From: a virus
Virus record (IMG/VR): IMGVR_UViG_3300028883_000032
Span: 142,857-206,856 of that record
Direction: 5' to 3' (one strand)
Length of the DNA stretch: 64,000 bases
The translations under genes were made by a program, and so were the position numbers. The notes beneath the pieces were generated by a model. It was not told the origin of the DNA and did no database searches. It saw only the letters and a program-made list of their open reading frames with translations. This document shows positions 30,499-41,250 of this stretch, piece by piece. How positions within the stretch are numbered: the stretch's first letter is position 1; the number at the start of each line of letters is the position of its first letter.

Positions 30499-32481
30499 TT
30501 ATTTTGCTAAATACGCTATATACTGTGTCCCACTTCCTCGACCATGTGTTATCCACATCCTGTCTCCATCAAATGACATAGGTACCGTGTATCCTGGGGC
30601 AACTGTTCCAGCATACTTTGGGATATCGTAGCTATCTGCACATTCCAGAGTCCTAGGATTCACCACAAAAATTTTGTAAGCATCATACGTTGTTGGCCCA
30701 CCAACTGCATGCGCATAAACCCACAGATTTATACCGTCAAATCCTATATTTAACGGTTCGTAGGGAGTTGAGAGGCTCCCCAAATCTATGTATGAGTTAG
30801 AGAGTTTTTCTGCCACAGCCCCACCCACTAAATTACCTACAAATCTTCTTATATAATAACACGTTCCGGCCGCAGAGTCTTCGGTTATGCTCCAAATATA
30901 CTGTCCATCAAACACACACGGCGGAGGAATTAAAAATACCTCTGTTAAGTATGGCCCAACAAATGTTCCTGTAGACGTTTTTAAATGAAAAACTGATTTA
31001 CCGGCTCCCTCCGCAACTAACACCCATACAATTTGATTTCCAACATAAACTAGTTTTGTTATACTTGTAACAAGGGCATCAAAAGCGCTTGCAACTATAC
31101 TACCGTCAGTAATGTCAAACGTAGTGACTTCTCGCCTAGTTTGATCGTCGTTGTGCCATATTACGTACACATATTGGTCTTCCATATTAAATTGGATCAA
31201 CCTACCACCACCTACAGAGGCCCCCCCGCCCAAATCTATAGCTGAAAAATCGTCCCCACCGTATGTAGTGTCAAACTCCTGATTAAATGTGAGAGAACCA
31301 TCTGTGATATCAAAATCTTTAATACTGTCCATATCCAATACATACAAATGCTTTGTATTATCGGAAGTATTTATTCCATAACACAAGGAGTGAGGCCCGT
31401 TTAAAGCCCCTGCTCCATCTGGAGTGTAGTCGGTTTCAGATATTTCTCCAGTGACCCCATTTCTAGAAAATCTAACTATTTGGTCTGTATCAAAGGCTAC
31501 TCCCCAAATATACCCGTTACCATATCGTATTTCTTTTACCTCGTCACTTGCGGTTATAGCTGTGTAATCAGTTCCAAGTCCCAATCTTGATGTGGATCCG
31601 TATAACTCTACTGCCATTTCTGGAACTAATATAGACTTGTCGTCTCTGTTTTCTATTAATTTGCCGTATCTATTGAATATTTGTGAAGACGTATCTTCGT
31701 CTAATAAAACAGTTGATTTGACCCCTGTTCTGCTTCCAAGAGAACCTACTCCAATAGTTGTCATGTCTGTTTTTAACGAGTCCAAGTCCAAGAAATCGTC
31801 TTCATGGGGATTTGTTTGTGTAGTTAATGTTAAAACAGTCGAAGCCCCCCGATTAGAACCATCAGGAGCAATACCTACTAGTCTAAAATCGTATTCTGTG
31901 TCAAATTCAACAGGAGTTACCAATGTGTTGGTCTGTAATTTATCGTATATAGTTTCAAAAGTTGACCACGTTTCAGATGTTTTAAGTTTATATTGCACTC
32001 TTACAATTGTAACGTCTCCAGTTGGACTGGGAGACCAGGTAATTCTCACAGCAGGAGTTTCACCGTCTAACTCATCCTCCACACTTAACAATCTTGGCGG
32101 CGAGGGACGCAAATATTGAGAAACAACATTAAACAAATCAGGATTACCAATACTTATATTATACTGGTTGTTTCCTACCCACTTAATGTTTTTATAAATA
32201 ACAGAATAAATGCTATCCCTTAATCCTGTTACTGCGTATTGACCATTTTCCCCAACTGTGAAGGACCTGACGACTTGGCCAGACGCCTTTCCCGTAATAC
32301 GGTTATAAACTCGCCTTAAATTGTCAACAAGAGAGGCTTGAGCACCAGGAACTAACCCAGTAAACACATGTGAGTGAGTTTGAACTGGGTTAGTTGGGTT
32401 TAGTTTATTCGCAGCATCTGCCTGTACAACATGGTGGTCAGACCCCATTAAGGGATCTATTCCGCTAGGTGTAGTTGCCAT
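30499..32481 (-). CDS. tail fibre with FN3 and propeller-like domains, 660 aa
   Basis: An N-terminal virion-binding part is followed by a fibronectin type III domain (about 128-225, PPRLLSVEDELDG..RITWSPSP..TEYDFRLVGI). The C-terminal ~330 residues repeat a pattern of aromatic-rich strands (GYIWGV, QYVYVIW, QIVWVLV, QYIWSI, INLWVYA, DRMWITH) that looks like a beta-propeller. It is the first gene after the internal promoter on the upstream side, and probably binds the receptor. Confidence 0.65.
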   Translation of the reverse strand: MATTPSGIDPLMGSDHHVVQADAANKLNPTNPVQTHSHVFTGLVPGAQASLVDNLRRVYNRITGKASGQVVRSFTVGENGQYAVTGLRDSIYSVIYKNIKWVGNNQYNISIGNPDLFNVVSQYLRPSPPRLLSVEDELDGETPAVRITWSPSPTGDVTIVRVQYKLKTSETWSTFETIYDKLQTNTLVTPVEFDTEYDFRLVGIAPDGSNRGASTVLTLTTQTNPHEDDFLDLDSLKTDMTTIGVGSLGSRTGVKSTVLLDEDTSSQIFNRYGKLIENRDDKSILVPEMAVELYGSTSRLGLGTDYTAITASDEVKEIRYGNGYIWGVAFDTDQIVRFSRNGVTGEISETDYTPDGAGALNGPHSLCYGINTSDNTKHLYVLDMDSIKDFDITDGSLTFNQEFDTTYGGDDFSAIDLGGGASVGGGRLIQFNMEDQYVYVIWHNDDQTRREVTTFDITDGSIVASAFDALVTSITKLVYVGNQIVWVLVAEGAGKSVFHLKTSTGTFVGPYLTEVFLIPPPCVFDGQYIWSITEDSAAGTCYYIRRFVGNLVGGAVAEKLSNSYIDLGSLSTPYEPLNIGFDGINLWVYAHAVGGPTTYDAYKIFVVNPRTLECADSYDIPKYAGTVAPGYTVPMSFDGDRMWITHGRGSGTQYIAYLAK

Positions 32482-32484
32482 AAT

Positions 32485-34617
32485 TTATAATGATGTGATT
32501 GCATCGTTAAGTGAACGAATATTATCAACAGTTGGTAGAGATGCAATTTGTTGTGATACATCCGATACTGCTTTGCTGACTTCTGTTTTCAAAGCTGTTA
32601 ATTCTGCTACTTTTGCAGTTCGTAAAACAACGGCTTCGGCATCTTTTAGATTTCTTAGCGTATTACCAGAAACATTATCAACAAGCGTGTTTGTAACTAT
32701 TTTAAACCCATTACTCCAAGGGCCCGCTACTCCAAGTTCGGATATGGCTTGGACAAAAACGATATAAACTTGATCTATATTTACATCTATCCACTGTGTT
32801 GTAGAACTTGTTGTACTTTGAAGCTCGGTGCGGTAGATAATAATTGTATCACCGGTCTGTATATCCGATACTGACATAACCAATTCTAAAGTAGTAGAAT
32901 CAACCACACTGGCTACAATATTTTTTTGAATTAGAGTGCCCGATCTATCAACTTGGACGTAATCCCCCACTCTGGCAATGGAACTAATTACAGTATCCAC
33001 TACTAAATATTTTGTTGAAGCCGTAACCGAGCTAACAGTGATGGTGGTTCCTTCATGCTGAAGCACCTTCTTTTTTTGAGCCTTTTCTGTTGTAAAGTTA
33101 TCAGTACGCAATACTGTACTGACCTCGTCATCTAAAAATGTAGCTGGCTCCTTTGTGCTTGGATCCACCTCTGTGGCTGAACCAACTAATTTACAAATTT
33201 TTACATTATAATATTCAATTTTCTCATTATCTATTAAAGTGGGTTGTCCCCAAGTAATTTTTACCCTGTATCGGGGTTTAGCGAGGTCGGGTTGTTCTTG
33301 TAAAAGTTCACTATTAGCAGTTATATCCGCAGCAAGTGCATCAAGGTCACTTCTTGCATTACTGGCTTCAGTTACTTTACTGTCCGCTTGTGTATCAACG
33401 TGAGTAATAATGTCCTCTATACTATCTTCGAGCATGTATAACCCACAAGCCTCCGCAGTAGCCCAACCCGCATCCACAATAGTTTGTGCAAATCCAGAAA
33501 TTGATAACTGGTCAGGCCCATATAAACTTGTCTGATCAGTCCATAGCTGATAACCACTAACTGATCCAGTATTTGCTGATCTCCAAGCTAATTGGTAGTT
33601 TCTTAGTCTGCGTAATTGTGTATTAGCTGTTGTTGCTTTTGTAAGATCAAATTCTTTGATTCTATGAGACGTAACTTTGTCTTGTAGAGATCTGGTAATT
33701 GTATCATCTTGCTGGACTTGATACAAGTGTCCTGAAATAGAGCTTACTTGGTTTGGCTCAGAGGGTACCTTAGTAGTGGTTATCCATCTATCACCTTCTC
33801 CATCAGAATAGTTTAAAATACCATGATTCAAGCAAAGGTTAAGAGCTGAAGCGGAAGCTTCTACATCTGAAGGATTAAAAGTATCTGTGGAATGGCTGTG
33901 TCTGTTGTCGTGTGCAAAGACCAGTCCTGATAAAGAAATATCGTAATCCGAGTCTAGTTGTCCTGCAAATGTAACAGAGTGGGCTTCTAGGCTATCGTTA
34001 ATAACCAGCCCATTCATGGTTAAAGTACCGGATACGGTAGTGTCTCTATCTGTTCTAACCACATCGTCTTCGTAATACAAGGCTTCGTTCCAACGCAATA
34101 GATTTGTATCGCGTAAATCAGTAGTAACATCCATGGTGGTGCCACTTACTGTAAATTCAGCTAGGGCCAATCCAGATATTCCCGGATCAACAGTAGTAAA
34201 ATCATAATAGTCTTCTGATCTAATCGGAGTACGAGCAGAGTCTTCTCCGTACTGTATGCCAGCCACTTTTTCCGTATATTCAGTATATATGGCTCTCGGC
34301 TTTATATATAAAGTATATGAGCCATTCGTAGTTAATGTGGCAGTTTTACCGGGAGCATAAACTGTGAGTTGGTGTCCTGAAGGTGTAATAGCCGATCCGG
34401 GGTTAATGAAAAGCTCATTATTCCCATCACCAACCTCTACCTTTAAAGCAGTCTCTGTGGCCGGAATAGAACCATTTCTATATTCTGCAACTACACCAAA
34501 TTCCTTGAAAAGTTTTTGGTATAGTCTTTTAAACTCACTATGAATATTATCTTGCAGATCAGAAATATTATCTGGCATGTTTTGTTTTGTACCGGTAGCT
34601 AAAATTATTCGGTCCAT
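32485..34617 (-). CDS. tail fibre/appendage protein, 710 aa
   Basis: The N-terminus (helical, then beta-rich with LFINPGSAITPSGHQL) resembles baseplate-attached fibre proteins. An FN3-like segment lies near 450-640, followed by a helical C-terminus (~640-710). It lies between two fibre/baseplate genes with three-base spacing. Likely links baseplate and receptor-binding fibre. Confidence 0.6.
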   Translation of the reverse strand: MDRIILATGTKQNMPDNISDLQDNIHSEFKRLYQKLFKEFGVVAEYRNGSIPATETALKVEVGDGNNELFINPGSAITPSGHQLTVYAPGKTATLTTNGSYTLYIKPRAIYTEYTEKVAGIQYGEDSARTPIRSEDYYDFTTVDPGISGLALAEFTVSGTTMDVTTDLRDTNLLRWNEALYYEDDVVRTDRDTTVSGTLTMNGLVINDSLEAHSVTFAGQLDSDYDISLSGLVFAHDNRHSHSTDTFNPSDVEASASALNLCLNHGILNYSDGEGDRWITTTKVPSEPNQVSSISGHLYQVQQDDTITRSLQDKVTSHRIKEFDLTKATTANTQLRRLRNYQLAWRSANTGSVSGYQLWTDQTSLYGPDQLSISGFAQTIVDAGWATAEACGLYMLEDSIEDIITHVDTQADSKVTEASNARSDLDALAADITANSELLQEQPDLAKPRYRVKITWGQPTLIDNEKIEYYNVKICKLVGSATEVDPSTKEPATFLDDEVSTVLRTDNFTTEKAQKKKVLQHEGTTITVSSVTASTKYLVVDTVISSIARVGDYVQVDRSGTLIQKNIVASVVDSTTLELVMSVSDIQTGDTIIIYRTELQSTTSSTTQWIDVNIDQVYIVFVQAISELGVAGPWSNGFKIVTNTLVDNVSGNTLRNLKDAEAVVLRTAKVAELTALKTEVSKAVSDVSQQIASLPTVDNIRSLNDAITSL

Positions 34618-34620
34618 TTT

Positions 34621-35757
34621 TTATACCCCTACGGTTTTCATAAATAAATGTTTTCCTACAAACCTATCTATTGATTCGTCGTATAAAGTCGAATCATATC
34701 CAAACACCCCAGATATGGAAGTGGGTTCTGTAAATACTACGGTGTTTAATGTGTTCACTCCATATCCGTCGTCGTTTTCGATTATTAATCCACTATTACT
34801 AGTGTAATCATGAAGTTGCCAATTGTCAACAATTACTTCATATTGTTCTATTGTCCCTGAAGAACAGGCCTCCAGTACCCCATTTCCCGATTCAAAATAC
34901 ATAGTTTGGGAGCCGATGGTAATTTGGTCATGTGGCGTACCGGACAACTTTGTAAGAGTACCAGAATTATAAGAGAAAGGGTAACCCTTTGCAATACCAA
35001 TAGCATTTCTCACTGCCTTTAATGTTGGTTTTTGCTTTGACCAGTAATGTAAAGCCTTTATGATTTCTAGATAATGGTTGGCTCTATCCACATAACCATC
35101 GTAACCAGAAGTTGTTGTCCAAGTGTCATAGTTGGCATCTTTAAACATTTTTGTTGTCATGCCAACTCTAGCTCCCCACAAGGAAAATAGTACAGGGTTT
35201 ATTGATTCGGTTTTCCCTATATAGATCTGAGTTCTGTATAGGTTGGGGTAATCCAAACTTAAAGTAAATGGGTTGGTTGAATTTAAAAATAAAAGCGTAT
35301 TTAAGTCGTGTATTATGTAATCTACACCTTCCATTAAATCTTCTTCAACCCATTCATTACTTGCATCTTGCCAATATATATTTTTAACGTCAGTAACTCT
35401 TAATATATAAGCATTTAGCGGGAACCCGATAAATCCAGAGCCATCTGTAGCGGTGTATCCCGATACAGAAGAGTCATCAACCGTGTTGCAGTTTATCAAA
35501 CTTCCATACATATCGTCGTCTGTGGTGGCATAGATAACATCATAAAAGTCGTGCCTTGAATCCCATACAGCTTCTATGTCATTAATAAACATACTATTAT
35601 GAACTTGATCTAAATTACGACTTAATTCTGTTAAAACAGATTTATAACCATCCCACACGGCTTCAATGGCGGCTTTATCGGTAACACTAAAATTACCAAA
35701 TACCGTTCTGACATTGTTCCAAAGTTCCGAAACATTACTAAATGGGAAAGAAATCAT
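34621..35757 (-). CDS. baseplate-associated structural protein, 378 aa
   Basis: Helical N-terminal ~65 residues, then a mixed region with a conserved-looking HYWSKQKPTLKAVRNAIGIAKG helix near 235-260, as in phage tail proteins of the gpI/baseplate class. Three-base spacing to neighbours. The exact family is not recognised. Confidence 0.5.
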   Translation of the reverse strand: MISFPFSNVSELWNNVRTVFGNFSVTDKAAIEAVWDGYKSVLTELSRNLDQVHNSMFINDIEAVWDSRHDFYDVIYATTDDDMYGSLINCNTVDDSSVSGYTATDGSGFIGFPLNAYILRVTDVKNIYWQDASNEWVEEDLMEGVDYIIHDLNTLLFLNSTNPFTLSLDYPNLYRTQIYIGKTESINPVLFSLWGARVGMTTKMFKDANYDTWTTTSGYDGYVDRANHYLEIIKALHYWSKQKPTLKAVRNAIGIAKGYPFSYNSGTLTKLSGTPHDQITIGSQTMYFESGNGVLEACSSGTIEQYEVIVDNWQLHDYTSNSGLIIENDDGYGVNTLNTVVFTEPTSISGVFGYDSTLYDESIDRFVGKHLFMKTVGV

Positions 35758-35759
35758 AA

Positions 35760-37601
35760 TTATCCTACTTTGGTTACACCATATAATTCAGTGGTGTCTG
35801 TAAAGAAAGCTTGAAGCCCGCTTAAGCTCACTGTATCAGTAAAAGCATTGTCCTCTAATAACAAAGTGCCAGTATAGTCATAGGCAGTATATTGTAAATC
35901 CAAACTTGTCAGATTTACGTAATCTACCCCATTATTATACAGGTGGTTAATTAAATCTGAGACTTCAATTGTGTCTTCTTTTGCATTTACCCAATTTTTT
36001 ATTGCCGTCTTAACTGCCTCCTCGGAAGCAGTGCCCCTATATTCCAAAGAATTGGCTGTAATAATCAGCGGAGGTCTTATTTTTAATAAGGTGTTAAGGC
36101 CGGGGTTACGGTGAGCCCTGTCAGTCAAGAAACTCTGAACTTCCGTTCCTTGGTCATAATACCTGTAAAGTACTCTAGCGGTCATTGGAGTCCAAGCATC
36201 ACTAAAGTTTATTTGAAGTGAGGCTTGGGAGCTAAACGCATATTTCGAATCAGACACACTTACGGTATAATCTGTGCCCCGTGTTAACTCGGCCCCAGTG
36301 GCGGCGGAACTAACTGAGATAATGTCCATAACTGGTAATGAAAAGCCGTTAGCCGAACTAACATTAACTGTACCAGAAGAATTTGGTACATCTATTGTAG
36401 CTTGTAATATCCTACTGGGGGCATTAACATATATATCGGACATTCCACCAATGTGTATTCCGTCCGTTTGTACATTGTCAATTTCAACATAATGGGTGTT
36501 AATTGTGCTTGAAGAGGTTGCTTCGGTAGGAACAGCAACCAAAGTAACATAGTTGTCACCATCAATGTATTCAGTTAGCTCATCGTAAGATGCTGTTATT
36601 TCTTGTTGTGAAGATGGGGAAGAAGAGGAAGCGGTATTCGATCCAACTAATTCCCAATTTCCGTCGGTGTTGTTCCATATAAATAGTTTTGCTCCCGTCC
36701 CGGACGTAACCCCATTATCGTAGGTTCCCCATCCGCGCCAATATACATGAAAAGGATCCCCAGCCGTAAACTTCGACGGGTCTGCATCTAGTTTCATTAA
36801 GGAAGACGGGTAGTCATTACCTAGTGAAGCCACCACTAAATCATTATAATACCAACGACTATTTTTAGTACCTAAAACAGATATTCCAAAGTTTTCTCCT
36901 GACGCATTGGGGGAGTACAATGGGTCTGATGAGCTCTTCTTCAATACATACCCATATTGATTATCGGGCGATCCCGTAACAGAATCTGCATCATAAGGAA
37001 GATCTACAGCTTGTGAGTAATTGGCACTATCGTCAAGTATCCATACCGTTACCTGGTAATTGGTGGTAATTTCTATAATAAATTTATACCAAGTGTTTAT
37101 TTCTATTATTCTGCGGCCAAATGTTAAATTATTATCACCGCCAATATAATTATTGATTCCGCCGTCCGCTAAAATTAAGTTTTCGCTGTTAATGAAAGTA
37201 TCTGTACTTAAAAAACTATTATCCACAATAGCTAAGTTGTAATTTAACACGGCAGCTCCCTCTTGACTAGTGGAGCCATTAATGGTAATATCTTCAGACG
37301 TATCTACTGCATCATACGAACTTGTCCCGAAAGTACTTTTTCTCCAAGCAAGTCCAAGCCCTTCTGGTCCAAAAACTTCTGAACTTTGTCTTCCGACCGT
37401 AATATAACTCATTACTCCGTTATCTGTACTATCATCCGTGTAAAATCTTCCACGTATTTGGATGTTACTCTTTCTTGCGATTGCTCGGTGAAATACAGGA
37501 TAGTAATTTCCGGCGTTGTCGATATTAATAGTCTGTTGTATAGACGATAATAGAGTAGTAACGCTTCGACTATCTGAAGCTGACATAATTGTAGAAGGCA
37601 T
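35760..37601 (-). CDS. baseplate/tail structural protein, 613 aa
   Basis: Beta-rich and Ser/Thr/Asn-rich throughout with few Lys, typical of extracellular virion proteins; a lectin-like (concanavalin-type) fold for residues ~40-270 is possible. The C-terminal ~130 residues (LTDRAHRNPGLNTLL...) look like a baseplate-J-type domain. Lies next to the baseplate J-like gene. Confidence 0.5.
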   Translation of the reverse strand: MPSTIMSASDSRSVTTLLSSIQQTINIDNAGNYYPVFHRAIARKSNIQIRGRFYTDDSTDNGVMSYITVGRQSSEVFGPEGLGLAWRKSTFGTSSYDAVDTSEDITINGSTSQEGAAVLNYNLAIVDNSFLSTDTFINSENLILADGGINNYIGGDNNLTFGRRIIEINTWYKFIIEITTNYQVTVWILDDSANYSQAVDLPYDADSVTGSPDNQYGYVLKKSSSDPLYSPNASGENFGISVLGTKNSRWYYNDLVVASLGNDYPSSLMKLDADPSKFTAGDPFHVYWRGWGTYDNGVTSGTGAKLFIWNNTDGNWELVGSNTASSSSPSSQQEITASYDELTEYIDGDNYVTLVAVPTEATSSSTINTHYVEIDNVQTDGIHIGGMSDIYVNAPSRILQATIDVPNSSGTVNVSSANGFSLPVMDIISVSSAATGAELTRGTDYTVSVSDSKYAFSSQASLQINFSDAWTPMTARVLYRYYDQGTEVQSFLTDRAHRNPGLNTLLKIRPPLIITANSLEYRGTASEEAVKTAIKNWVNAKEDTIEVSDLINHLYNNGVDYVNLTSLDLQYTAYDYTGTLLLEDNAFTDTVSLSGLQAFFTDTTELYGVTKVG

Positions 37602-37612
37602 ATTTAATATCC

Positions 37613-38869
37613 TTAAGTTACAGTAGAATTTACTGGTGGCAGACCAGCTATTTGGGTAACCATACTCATAATTTGATTAGCGTCTCCTAAAGTAATTATG
37701 ATTGGCTCGTCCGCTTTAATTATAGCTCCTGTGGAACTTCGCACCTGCCTACCTAGGCGAACTTCTCCGTCCAATACCTCAATTTCATTTGGGTGCTTTA
37801 GTTCACCGGAATCGGTGTTACTATCACTGTAGCTCCAAATGACACTGGTAGATGCTCCTGCAAAACTTTCATTTAACAAGTGCTCGATTCCGACTGTTTG
37901 GTAATAGGCATCATTGTTTTTCCAAACGGATCTATACCACGCATCACTCCATTCAATACTCCAGCTTGAAGGATCAGGTAAATCCGTAGCGACTAAACCG
38001 CTTCCAGTTGGAACTAAAATACTCAATAAACTCCAATAGCCTATGCTTCTATTTGCTGGCGGATCTATATACCCAGAAACAGCACCAAAAAAATCAGAAG
38101 TAGAAAAAGTTGTTGGTAGCATGTTTAGATTTTCAGAACTACCCGATACAGTATATGCAACATCTCTTGTCATTTCTTCATCTCCGACCCCCTTCACCAC
38201 AACATCAGTTAGGGTTGGAAAATTTCGCATTAAAGATGCACGTATACCATCTGATGAGGAGATGCTCTCGTTTATACCTGTTGTTAAAATTTTAGATTTA
38301 AGCTGGGTATTTGTATCTCTTGTGGTCCCTCCGGTTATACTAACTGGATTATCAACCAGAATATAACCAGTTTTTAACCCCTTTACAATTTTTATTGTGC
38401 CCGGGTTAGTTTCTCCCGAAGAACCATAAGATTCAGCTGTAATTGGAATAGATCCAGTAGAATATAAAGGATATCTTTCAATATTCTGACGCATCTGTTC
38501 TTCAGTTATACTGAAGGTTCTAGTGGGATGATACTTCTTACCATCTTCAGTTTCAAATGTTATATCTGTAGTGAATATTTCGGTTCGCGGAGATTGGTAG
38601 TATACATACACGTTACCGGTGGCCTTGCTCCCAACCGTACGATCAACGTAAAAGTTAGCGGAAAATTTATCCATGGCAGATTCAGATATCGCATTTTCAT
38701 CTTCCATGGTCATCTCACGCATTTTTTGCTCGTGATCTTCTTCATATGGTGCCAGTATTGTGCTTAATGGACTGACTTGAAGATCTATCAGAGGGGATGA
38801 CTCGGTAACACTTATAGTGCTATCGTGTTCTTTTAGCTTCTTTTTTACATACTGTACTATATTGTTCAT
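37613..38869 (-). CDS. baseplate J-like wedge protein, 418 aa
   Basis: The N-terminal helical part is followed by TVGSKATGNVYVYYQSPRTE, ITFETEDGKKYHP and IPITAESYGSSGETNPG, the order seen in baseplate J/gp6-type wedge proteins. Then comes GINESISSSDGIRASLMRNFPTLTDV, also typical. It joins with the gp25-like protein to form the contractile-tail baseplate wedge. Overlaps the gp25-like gene by four bases. Confidence 0.72.
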   Translation of the reverse strand: MNNIVQYVKKKLKEHDSTISVTESSPLIDLQVSPLSTILAPYEEDHEQKMREMTMEDENAISESAMDKFSANFYVDRTVGSKATGNVYVYYQSPRTEIFTTDITFETEDGKKYHPTRTFSITEEQMRQNIERYPLYSTGSIPITAESYGSSGETNPGTIKIVKGLKTGYILVDNPVSITGGTTRDTNTQLKSKILTTGINESISSSDGIRASLMRNFPTLTDVVVKGVGDEEMTRDVAYTVSGSSENLNMLPTTFSTSDFFGAVSGYIDPPANRSIGYWSLLSILVPTGSGLVATDLPDPSSWSIEWSDAWYRSVWKNNDAYYQTVGIEHLLNESFAGASTSVIWSYSDSNTDSGELKHPNEIEVLDGEVRLGRQVRSSTGAIIKADEPIIITLGDANQIMSMVTQIAGLPPVNSTVT

Positions 38870-39285
38870 AGCTTAATAACCTCAACCTTATTTGCCTCTG
38901 TTAAGACAGCTAAAATAACTTCCCAAGCTAAATTATTAGGATCGTGTCTAATGTTCACTATTTCAATTCTTCTTAATTTTTCTTCGGGATCTATGTTTTG
39001 AGTTTTTTGTTCACGCAATATTTGCTCTTCAACTTCGTCTATTGCTAAAGCTATTTCCACACGAAATATCTCTTCTTGGTCCGGCGTGTACGCTAAACCA
39101 ACCATATCGCCAACCCTATTGCCGGTGGAAGGGAAATCTTTATTAGAGCCTTTAGCACTTAATAGGTTTAGATACAATTTTTGTAATAAACTTATTTTAT
39201 TATTTGACCTTTTTTGACCCTTTTGGTAGTCAAGGGTTACCTTTTTAGTAACCGGGTCAATGCTGATAATGTCAATATCTTTCAT
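38866..39285 (-). CDS. gp25/W-like baseplate wedge protein, 139 aa
   Basis: Size and pattern fit the gp25 lysozyme-like wedge family: LYLNLLSAKGSNKDFPSTGNRV near 34-55, a helical region IFRVEIALAIDEVEEQILREQ, then LRRIEIVNIRHDPNN with a following beta strand. Coupled to the J-like gene by a 4-nt overlap. Supports a contractile tail. Confidence 0.65.
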   Translation of the reverse strand: MKDIDIISIDPVTKKVTLDYQKGQKRSNNKISLLQKLYLNLLSAKGSNKDFPSTGNRVGDMVGLAYTPDQEEIFRVEIALAIDEVEEQILREQKTQNIDPEEKLRRIEIVNIRHDPNNLAWEVILAVLTEANKVEVIKL

Positions 39286-39288
39286 TAT

Positions 39289-41250
39289 TTACGCCAATTC
39301 CGGTGTGTTTGCTAACCAAGGTGATACAGAATCCTCATTACTATCTTCAGAAAATTCAAAACCGGCATTTGGGTCTTCATCTGAAGTAAAAGACTCATTA
39401 ATAGCAGTAGCCCTGTTTGATGCCAACTCATCTTGTTGTGCTAGCGCAACATTTTCTACTTCTGGAGTATGGTCTGCCATTTGCGATGCCGCTGCCTGAC
39501 TTTTATTTCTAGAAGATAAATAGCATGTCGCATCAGCGGCAGCTTCCCCTATACTAACAATTTGGCCAGCTAGAGACATAGAAGCGGACATTACATTTAC
39601 AGCGGTTCCAATAGCATTTCCCAAATCTCCGCTTGAAATAAATTTACCAACAGAACCTCCCATGCTTTCTAAAAATGCAATTGCTTCTCGTATTAGGGGG
39701 CTGTTTTCATCGAACTTATTCAAATAACTTAAAGTAACCTTATCTTGATTAATTCCGGCTTCTATAACCCTTCTTAAATCTGACATCCTAACGACAGCAT
39801 TTATTAGGGCTTGTTTTCCCAGCCCTTCTGTCACATTACCTTTTACATTTGATACTACTGTGGATATTAAGTCTATTATTGAACTTAAAAACATTGCTTT
39901 AAGAACATGATAATTATTATCAAAATCGTTTTGCGACTGCAAATACTTAATTATTTCTTTAAATTGCGCAGCTTGCTCTTGCACCGCAGCAAGATCGGCT
40001 GCCGCTGCACCGATAAACCCACCACTTTGTCCTGTTTGCCATATAGCTTCTAAAGCAATAGTCCACCCTGGAATAGCTAAAGCAGCCTCTGTCTTTTTAG
40101 GGGGTACAGATTCTGTTTTATCTTCCATCTCTTCTCTAACGTCTTTTACTGTTCCTCTTTCTCTAATAATGAAGTTAAGTAACAAATTCATTGTTGTGCT
40201 TAATCCACTAATTGTGGCATCAAGGTTTTTCATAGAGTTTAATGTTAAGTTAACAGCTACGCCTTGGGCTTCCAAACTTGGCTCGCGGGTTTCTACTGTA
40301 ATTTCGTTTAATTTATATTCTCCAGTATCCGTGATTGTCCAACTTTTGCCACCGCTTGCAAATTGCCATGTACCATCAGAAAAAAACGACTGAACTGACA
40401 TATCAGGATTTGATGGTCTGTCAACAGTTAGTTTCAATAGGTTAATAACGTCTGGAGTGGGAGTAACGCGATATGTTGCTCCTAAAGCTGCCAATCCCAT
40501 CAATTTTACTGTGTCATTTAGTCTCCTAATATATTGTTTATAGTGCTCGTCTAGGAATTTTTTAGTATATGCCCAGTTTGTTTTTATATTTGGGTCTCCC
40601 TCGTCGTTATCTGTAAATTCATTAAAACCGCTCTTTAGAGTTCCTTGTATGGTATCTCCGCCCGTTTGTGTGCGTGCCCTACCTGTCCCGCCATTAAGAA
40701 AGTCAATGGCTGAACTTACATTATCCATTGCGCTACTGTGCAAACTCGAAGCAAAAATACCGGTTGTGCGAGCTCTCTCGTATACGGCCGAAATTGTTTT
40801 TTCTGCCGATTTAAGTTTTCTCTCAGCAGCTCTTACGCGATCAATAATGTTGGTTGCCCCATCAAAGGTTCCAAGATAGGCTAATTCACTTAATGCCCCT
40901 ATTAGTGCATTCACCATTACAATTGCATCTTCCGCCGTGCTAATTCTTTGTTGTACCTGTTGCTTCGCAACTCGGTTAGCTAGTGCAAATAATGCTAATT
41001 TCATTTGTGGTAACAAAGTCATGGCCATAGCAAACATTGCAACCCCTCCGGATATTATTTGGCCTAATCCGGTTTCTGTTAAAACTGTTTGTATAGCTTG
41101 AGATAGTAAAGTAGATGCAGCACTAGAAAGTAGACCCAACAGAGCTTCAACTCCTAACCACCCATTATCAGCAGCATTCGCTAAAAGGGAAGCTTCTCTA
41201 TCACTCATGTACTCTGCATATCTCTGATTTAATCTGTCTTGGCAGGACAT
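39289..41250 (-). CDS. large helical virion protein, 653 aa
   Basis: Ala/Ser/Leu-rich helices with long hydrophobic stretches near 30-95 and 540-580, and an acidic Ser/Glu-rich C-terminal tail. Such proteins are often tail-tube lumen, internal or ejected proteins. No domain recognised. One-base overlap with the sigma factor gene. Confidence 0.5.
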   Translation of the reverse strand: MSCQDRLNQRYAEYMSDREASLLANAADNGWLGVEALLGLLSSAASTLLSQAIQTVLTETGLGQIISGGVAMFAMAMTLLPQMKLALFALANRVAKQQVQQRISTAEDAIVMVNALIGALSELAYLGTFDGATNIIDRVRAAERKLKSAEKTISAVYERARTTGIFASSLHSSAMDNVSSAIDFLNGGTGRARTQTGGDTIQGTLKSGFNEFTDNDEGDPNIKTNWAYTKKFLDEHYKQYIRRLNDTVKLMGLAALGATYRVTPTPDVINLLKLTVDRPSNPDMSVQSFFSDGTWQFASGGKSWTITDTGEYKLNEITVETREPSLEAQGVAVNLTLNSMKNLDATISGLSTTMNLLLNFIIRERGTVKDVREEMEDKTESVPPKKTEAALAIPGWTIALEAIWQTGQSGGFIGAAAADLAAVQEQAAQFKEIIKYLQSQNDFDNNYHVLKAMFLSSIIDLISTVVSNVKGNVTEGLGKQALINAVVRMSDLRRVIEAGINQDKVTLSYLNKFDENSPLIREAIAFLESMGGSVGKFISSGDLGNAIGTAVNVMSASMSLAGQIVSIGEAAADATCYLSSRNKSQAAASQMADHTPEVENVALAQQDELASNRATAINESFTSDEDPNAGFEFSEDSNEDSVSPWLANTPELA